In this document: positions 5,104-8,715 of the stretch, one piece after another | How the letters are laid out: every line of letters starts with the position of its first letter | Position numbering within the stretch: position 1 is the stretch's first letter | Source of the DNA: an uncultured Mailhella sp. | GTDB taxonomy: Bacteria; Desulfobacterota; Desulfovibrionia; Desulfovibrionales; Desulfovibrionaceae | Direction of reading: 5' to 3' | DNA: 8,715 nt | NCBI RefSeq assembly: GCF_905187505.1 | Contig: NZ_CAJJIC010000100.1 | Location: forward strand, 1 to 8,715 | Notes under the pieces: generated by a model | Database searches by the model: none | What the model was told of the DNA's origin: nothing | What the model saw: only the letters and a program-made list of their open reading frames with translations | Program-made: the position numbers and the translations under genes

Positions 5104-7774
5104 TCTGGTCTGCCTTGCGGCCTGCCTCTTCGTGTGGGCCGGCCTCGCGGAGGCGGCCGCAACCCGTGTGCTGGTGCTGCCCTTCGCCGTGAACGCTCCG
5201 TCGGCGCAGTCGCAGCTTGCCAGAGACGTCCCCGCCCTGGTGCGGCAGGCGCTCGAGGCAAACGGCGTCACGGCCATTCCCACGTCGGCATCCGGCAAGA
5301 GCGCCGCTTCGGATGCCGCAGGCGCCAGAAGCCGCGCCCGTTCCGCCCGCGCGGGCTATGCCGTGTTCGGCAGTCTGAACCAGCTCGGCGAAGGCTTCAG
5401 CCTCGACATGCAGATGGTGTCGGCATCCTCGTCCGGTTCCCGCGCCTACCACATGGAAGGCGCAAACCTGCTGGAACTTCAGCCCGCGGTAAACAGCCTT
5501 GTGGGACAGATGGTGCTCGACTTCGATTCCACCTCTTCCGTGCGCTCGGCAGCAAAGGCCGCCCGCGGCGGCATTTCCGACATCGAAGTGCGCGGTCTCA
5601 AGTTCATCGACAAGGACAGAGTGCTCGTCCGCGTGGGAACCCGTACCGGCGATCCCGTGGATGAGGACCGCATCGACGAGGACGTGCGCAACATCTGGGA
5701 TCTCGGCTACTTCAACGACGTGCGCGCCGACGTGGAAACTTCGGCCGCAGGTCCCGTGCTCATCTTCACCGTGGCGGAAAAGCCGCGCATCGAGGACGTG
5801 CGCGTGGAAGGTTCCGAAGCCGTGAGCATCGGCGACATCACCGAAGCCATGTCCACGCATACCGATTCCGTGCTCAACGAAAAGGTGCTGGCCGACGATC
5901 TGCAGAAGGTCACCGATCTTTATCACAAGCAGGGCTTCTATCTGGCCCAGGTGACCTATGAGGTGCAGTCCCGCTCCGACGGCGCGGCCGCCGTGCTCGT
6001 GCTGCACGTCAAGGAAGGCGGCAAGCTCTACATCAAGGAAGTGGCCATAGAAGGCCTCAAGGAAATCTCTCCCGACGACGTGAAGGACTTCCTCTCCCTC
6101 AAGGAACGCGGAATGTTCTCATGGTTCACGGGCTCGGGCGTGCTCAAGGACGACCTTCTCGAGCGCGACGCCCAGGCCATACGCGCCTACTTCATGAAGC
6201 ACGGCTATGTGGACGGTCAGGTTTCCGCGCCCGAAGTGCAGTACGACGAGGACGGCATACGCGTCATCTTCCGCGTGCGCGAGGGCGTGCACTACAAGGT
6301 GGGCAACGTCATCCTTCAGGGCGATCTCATCGACACCGAAGAGCGCATCCGCGAACAGATCACCATGGACGAGCATCAGGCCGCGGGCGACTATTTCGAC
6401 GTGGAAGTGCTCCAGAACGACGTGAAGGCCCTCACCGACTTCTACAGCGACTACGGATACGCCTTCGCCGACATCAACGTCGATCCCCGTCCCCGTCCCG
6501 AAGACGGCGTGGTGGACGTGGTCTATACCGTGAAGCCCGGCGAACGTCAGTACATCCGCCGCGTGGAGGTGGAAGGCAACGACCGCACCCGCGACAACGT
6601 CATTCTGCGTGAAATGCGCCTTGCCGACGGTCAGCAGTTCAGCGGCGCAAAAATGCGTCGTTCCGCCCAGCGCCTCGAAAAGACCCGCTACTTCAGCGAA
6701 GTGAACCCCACCGTGGTGCCCACCGGCACGCCCGGCGAAGTCGATCTCAAGATGGGCGTCAAGGAAACCGAAACCGGCGTGGTCAGCGTGGGCTTCGGCT
6801 ACTCCACCTACGACAAGTTCGGCGTGATGGCCTCCATCACCGAAAACAACCTCTTCGGCCGCGGCTACACCCTCGGTCTGTCGGGCTACACCGCCTCCCG
6901 CGAACAGTACCTCGAAGCCTCCTTCGTGAACCCGCGTCTGTTCGACACCTACTGGGGCTTCTCCGTGAGCCCTTACACCATCGACGAGGAATGGTCCTAC
7001 TTCTACAAGCGTTCCACCGGCATCAGGCTCGGCCTGTTCCATCCCATAGGCGAGTACACCAACGTGCACTTCGGCTATGAGTTCGAACGGTACAACCTGT
7101 ATCATATGTCGGACAACGCCTCGCAGATCATTCAGGCCTACCGCGGCAAGCACTGGGCGAGCACCGTGTCCATGGGCGTCACCCGCGACACCACCAACCG
7201 GGCCACCTTCCCCACCGAAGGTACCCGCGTGTCCATCAACATGCAGTACAGCGGCCCCTGGACCGGCAGCGACGACAGCTTCTTCAAGCCCATCCTTGAA
7301 GCCGGCTTCTTCTACGGCCTCAATGATACCAACATCCTGCACGTGCGCGGACGCGTGGGCGCGGTCTACAAGGTCGACGACAACAAGACCGTGCCCGTGT
7401 TCGACCGCTTCTGGATAGGCGGCATACGCAGCATTCGCGGCTACTCCTACGACGACATATCCCCGCGTGACCCGAGAACCGGTGAAACCATCGGTTCCGA
7501 CCGCATGGGCTATGCCAACTTTGAATACATCTGGGTGGTCAAGCCCGATCTCGGACTCGCCTTCGTGCCCTTCTACGACGTGGGCTTCAACGCCGACAGC
7601 GAGCAGTGCTCCAGCGTGTTCGACAAGGTGTATTCCTCCGCCGGTCTGGAAATCCGCTGGCGTTCGCCCATGGGCGACCTGCGCTTCGCCTACGGCTATC
7701 CGCTCTCCAAAAACGCGGACGGCACCAAGCGCAACAGCGGCCGCTTCGAGTTCTCCATGGGTCAGGCCTTCTAG
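5084..7774 (+). CDS. bamA: Outer membrane protein assembly factor BamA with extra N-terminal domain
   Basis: This is an Omp85-family insertase that folds beta-barrel proteins into the outer membrane. The 896-residue protein starts with a signal peptide (1-24, likely cut AEA-A). Residues 27-163 form an extra alpha/beta-looking domain that opens with RVLVLPFAVN. Five POTRA repeats follow, at about 164-235, 236-315, 316-405, 405-490 and 490-568. The third is interrupted by a MFSWFTGSGVLKDD stretch typical of BamA. The barrel (about 569-896) contains TENNLFGRGY, the loop-6 motif IRGY (784-787) and a C-terminal beta-signal ending in Phe. E. coli BamA has 810 residues, and the surplus is mostly the N-terminal domain. 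The ATG lies inside the end of lolD with a GGGAGAG just upstream. The gene is complete and is followed by a strong terminator. BamA is secure; the role of the extra domain is unknown. Confidence 0.95.
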   Translation: MRKILSSLVCLAACLFVWAGLAEAAATRVLVLPFAVNAPSAQSQLARDVPALVRQALEANGVTAIPTSASGKSAASDAAGARSRARSARAGYAVFGSLNQLGEGFSLDMQMVSASSSGSRAYHMEGANLLELQPAVNSLVGQMVLDFDSTSSVRSAAKAARGGISDIEVRGLKFIDKDRVLVRVGTRTGDPVDEDRIDEDVRNIWDLGYFNDVRADVETSAAGPVLIFTVAEKPRIEDVRVEGSEAVSIGDITEAMSTHTDSVLNEKVLADDLQKVTDLYHKQGFYLAQVTYEVQSRSDGAAAVLVLHVKEGGKLYIKEVAIEGLKEISPDDVKDFLSLKERGMFSWFTGSGVLKDDLLERDAQAIRAYFMKHGYVDGQVSAPEVQYDEDGIRVIFRVREGVHYKVGNVILQGDLIDTEERIREQITMDEHQAAGDYFDVEVLQNDVKALTDFYSDYGYAFADINVDPRPRPEDGVVDVVYTVKPGERQYIRRVEVEGNDRTRDNVILREMRLADGQQFSGAKMRRSAQRLEKTRYFSEVNPTVVPTGTPGEVDLKMGVKETETGVVSVGFGYSTYDKFGVMASITENNLFGRGYTLGLSGYTASREQYLEASFVNPRLFDTYWGFSVSPYTIDEEWSYFYKRSTGIRLGLFHPIGEYTNVHFGYEFERYNLYHMSDNASQIIQAYRGKHWASTVSMGVTRDTTNRATFPTEGTRVSINMQYSGPWTGSDDSFFKPILEAGFFYGLNDTNILHVRGRVGAVYKVDDNKTVPVFDRFWIGGIRSIRGYSYDDISPRDPRTGETIGSDRMGYANFEYIWVVKPDLGLAFVPFYDVGFNADSEQCSSVFDKVYSSAGLEIRWRSPMGDLRFAYGYPLSKNADGTKRNSGRFEFSMGQAF

Positions 7775-7789
7775 CCTGCGCCCCGGGCG

Positions 7790-7835
7790 TCCGGCCCTGA
7801 GCGCCGGATGACACGGAGCTTCCCGCCCGCGGGAA
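7790..7835 (+). other. Two small stem-loops in the bamA 3' region
   Basis: TCCGGC (7790-7795) pairs with GCCGGA (7803-7808) around a 7-nt loop. TTCCCG (7820-7825) pairs with CGGGAA (7830-7835) around CCCG. Both lie between the bamA stop and the intrinsic terminator at 7850. Together the three hairpins could form a structured, exonuclease-resistant 3' end for the bamA mRNA. The pairing is seen; the role is inferred. Confidence 0.4.
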
Positions 7836-7849
7836 ACGAAAAAACATGA

Positions 7850-7878
7850 GGGGGAGGGTTCGCCTTCCCCCTTTTTTT
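7850..7878 (+). terminator. Intrinsic terminator after bamA
   Basis: A 9-bp stem (7850-7858 with 7863-7871, including one G-T wobble at 7856/7866) closes on a TTCG tetraloop and is followed directly by seven T residues (7872-7878). This is the clearest Rho-independent terminator in the window. It lies 75 bp after the bamA stop, so it should end the lol-bam transcript and separate it from the downstream phosphatase gene. Confidence 0.9.
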
Positions 7879-8003
7879 GGGCCCTCCGGCCCGCCGCTTC
7901 ACTCTTCCGGCCCCGCTGGGCCCGACCCGCGTTCCCCGGGCGGAACACCGGGCCTTTTCCCAAACAACACGCAGCGCGCACAACCGCGCCTTACGGATGC
8001 ACC

Positions 8004-8654
8004 ATGAATTACGATACGGTGATTTTCGATCTCGACGGCACGCTTCTCTATACCCTCGAAGACCTTACCATCAGCACCAACTACGCGCTCGAACCCTTCA
8101 CCGACGTGCGCCGCAGCCTCGACGAGGTGCGCTCCTTCGTGGGCAACGGCGTGCGCACGCTCATGATCCGCGCCCTGCCCGGCGGTGAGCAGAACCCCGA
8201 CTTCGAGGCCGCCTTCGCCCGCTTCCGCGCCCACTACGCCGTGCACTGCCGCGACCATACCCGCCCTTACCCCGGCATCATGGAAGCCGTGCGCGCCCTC
8301 GCCGAGCGCGGCCTGAAACTCGGCATCGTGTCCAATAAGCCCGACCCCGAAGTCAAGGACATGAACCGCGTCTACTTCAAGGGACTCTTCGGCGCCGCCC
8401 TCGGCGAACGCGAAGGCGTGCGCCGTAAACCCGCACCAGACAGCCTCCTCGAAGCCATGCGGGAACTCGAAGCCGACAAAAACTCCACCCTCTACGTCGG
8501 CGACTCCGAAGTGGACATAGCTACCGCCGCCAACGCCGACGTCCCCTGCCTCTCCGTTACCTGGGGCTTCCGTACCAGAGAACACCTCGCTTCCTCCGGT
8601 GCCTCACGCTTCATAACCTCCCCCGAAGAACTTTCCTCCGTGCTGGAGGCGTAA
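8004..8654 (+). CDS. HAD-superfamily hydrolase, phosphoglycolate phosphatase-like
   Basis: This 216-residue soluble protein belongs to the Gph-like group of HAD phosphatases. Motif I is DLDGTL with nucleophile Asp9 and acid Asp11. Motif II is Ser110 in IVSNKP. Motif III is Lys142 in RRKPAPDS. Motif IV is GDSEVDIATA with Asp167 and Asp171. An alpha-helical cap lies between motifs I and II (about 16-85), as in type C1 HADs, and length is normal for Gph. Just after motif I it reads LLYTLED, where many Gph proteins have Asp-Ser or Asn-Thr. The natural substrate cannot be read from sequence: 2-phosphoglycolate, pyrophosphate, a nucleotide or a sugar phosphate are all possible, so no symbol is given. 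The ATG at 8004 has a weak GGA 7 nt upstream. It follows the bamA terminator, so it should have its own promoter, but I found no convincing one in 7880-8003. Confidence 0.88.
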   Translation: MNYDTVIFDLDGTLLYTLEDLTISTNYALEPFTDVRRSLDEVRSFVGNGVRTLMIRALPGGEQNPDFEAAFARFRAHYAVHCRDHTRPYPGIMEAVRALAERGLKLGIVSNKPDPEVKDMNRVYFKGLFGAALGEREGVRRKPAPDSLLEAMRELEADKNSTLYVGDSEVDIATAANADVPCLSVTWGFRTREHLASSGASRFITSPEELSSVLEA

Positions 8655-8661
8655 ACGCGAG

Positions 8662-8712
8662 AAAGGCAGGAAAGGCAGATCAGGGGCGCTGCCCCTGGCC
8701 CCGCCGGGGGAG
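8662..8712 (+). repeat. 51-bp extragenic palindromic repeat, copy B
   Basis: This is the inverted partner of 70-120, matching its reverse complement at 48 of 51 positions. It starts 7 nt after the stop of the HAD phosphatase gene. It opens with two tandem 8-mers AAAGGCAG and AAGGCAGA-like units, then a perfect CAGGGGC/GCCCCTG hairpin with a GCT loop (8680-8696), then a CCCC/GGGG mini-palindrome at 8699-8711. No T-tract is present before the window ends. In both copies the element points the same way relative to the upstream gene. Confidence 0.75.
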
Positions 8713-8715
8713 ATA

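Noticed and set aside
6119..7981. 620-residue minus-strand open frame across bamA
   Set aside because: It is the mirror of the BamA barrel coding sequence, with low-complexity Val/Gly/His composition, no ribosome site and no family motif.
1..8715. CRISPR array, transposase, prophage, toxin-antitoxin or tRNA/rRNA gene
   Set aside because: I looked on both strands and saw no spaced repeats of the right size, no mobile-element coding sequence and no tRNA or rRNA-like segment; the two 51-bp repeats lack a coding transposase between them and flank ordinary chromosomal genes.

Overview
The window looks like chromosome of a GC-rich, diderm, Desulfovibrionaceae-like bacterium (Desulfobacterota; gut genera such as Desulfovibrio, Bilophila or Mailhella would fit). 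This rests on high GC with strong G/C third-position bias, genes for lipoprotein sorting and outer-membrane protein assembly, and the gene order lysS - lolC/E - lolD - bamA. I recall that order from Desulfovibrio genomes; I did not search for it.

Layout. Positions 1-130 are a palindrome-rich spacer holding one copy of a 51-bp extragenic repeat. A minus-strand gene (131-1003) encodes an exported DUF2233/NAGPA-type protein. A 504-bp divergent intergenic region (1004-1507) follows. It is G-rich, holds a possible G-quadruplex motif and three copies of a 9-mer at exact 28-bp spacing, and must contain the lysS control region. The plus strand then carries lysS (1508-3088, TTG start), a 55-bp gap with a GC-rich hairpin, lolC/E (3144-4388), lolD (4381-5103) and bamA (5084-7774). 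The last three genes overlap (8 and 20 nt), so they are almost certainly co-transcribed and translationally coupled. A strong intrinsic terminator (7850-7878) ends this unit. A HAD-family, phosphoglycolate-phosphatase-like gene (8004-8654) follows, and the second copy of the 51-bp repeat (8662-8712) begins 7 nt after its stop codon.

How the genes work together. LolC/E and LolD form the inner-membrane ABC machine that hands mature lipoproteins to a periplasmic carrier. BamA is the core beta-barrel insertase of the outer membrane. BAM lipoproteins would depend on Lol, so the two outer-membrane biogenesis steps share one transcription unit, with lysyl-tRNA synthetase upstream.

This is mostly core, housekeeping DNA and I see no convincing new defence, mobile or biosynthetic system. 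The points most worth checking are the extra N-terminal domain on BamA before the POTRA repeats, and the near-identical 51-bp structured repeat placed just 3' of two unrelated genes in the same orientation relative to transcription.
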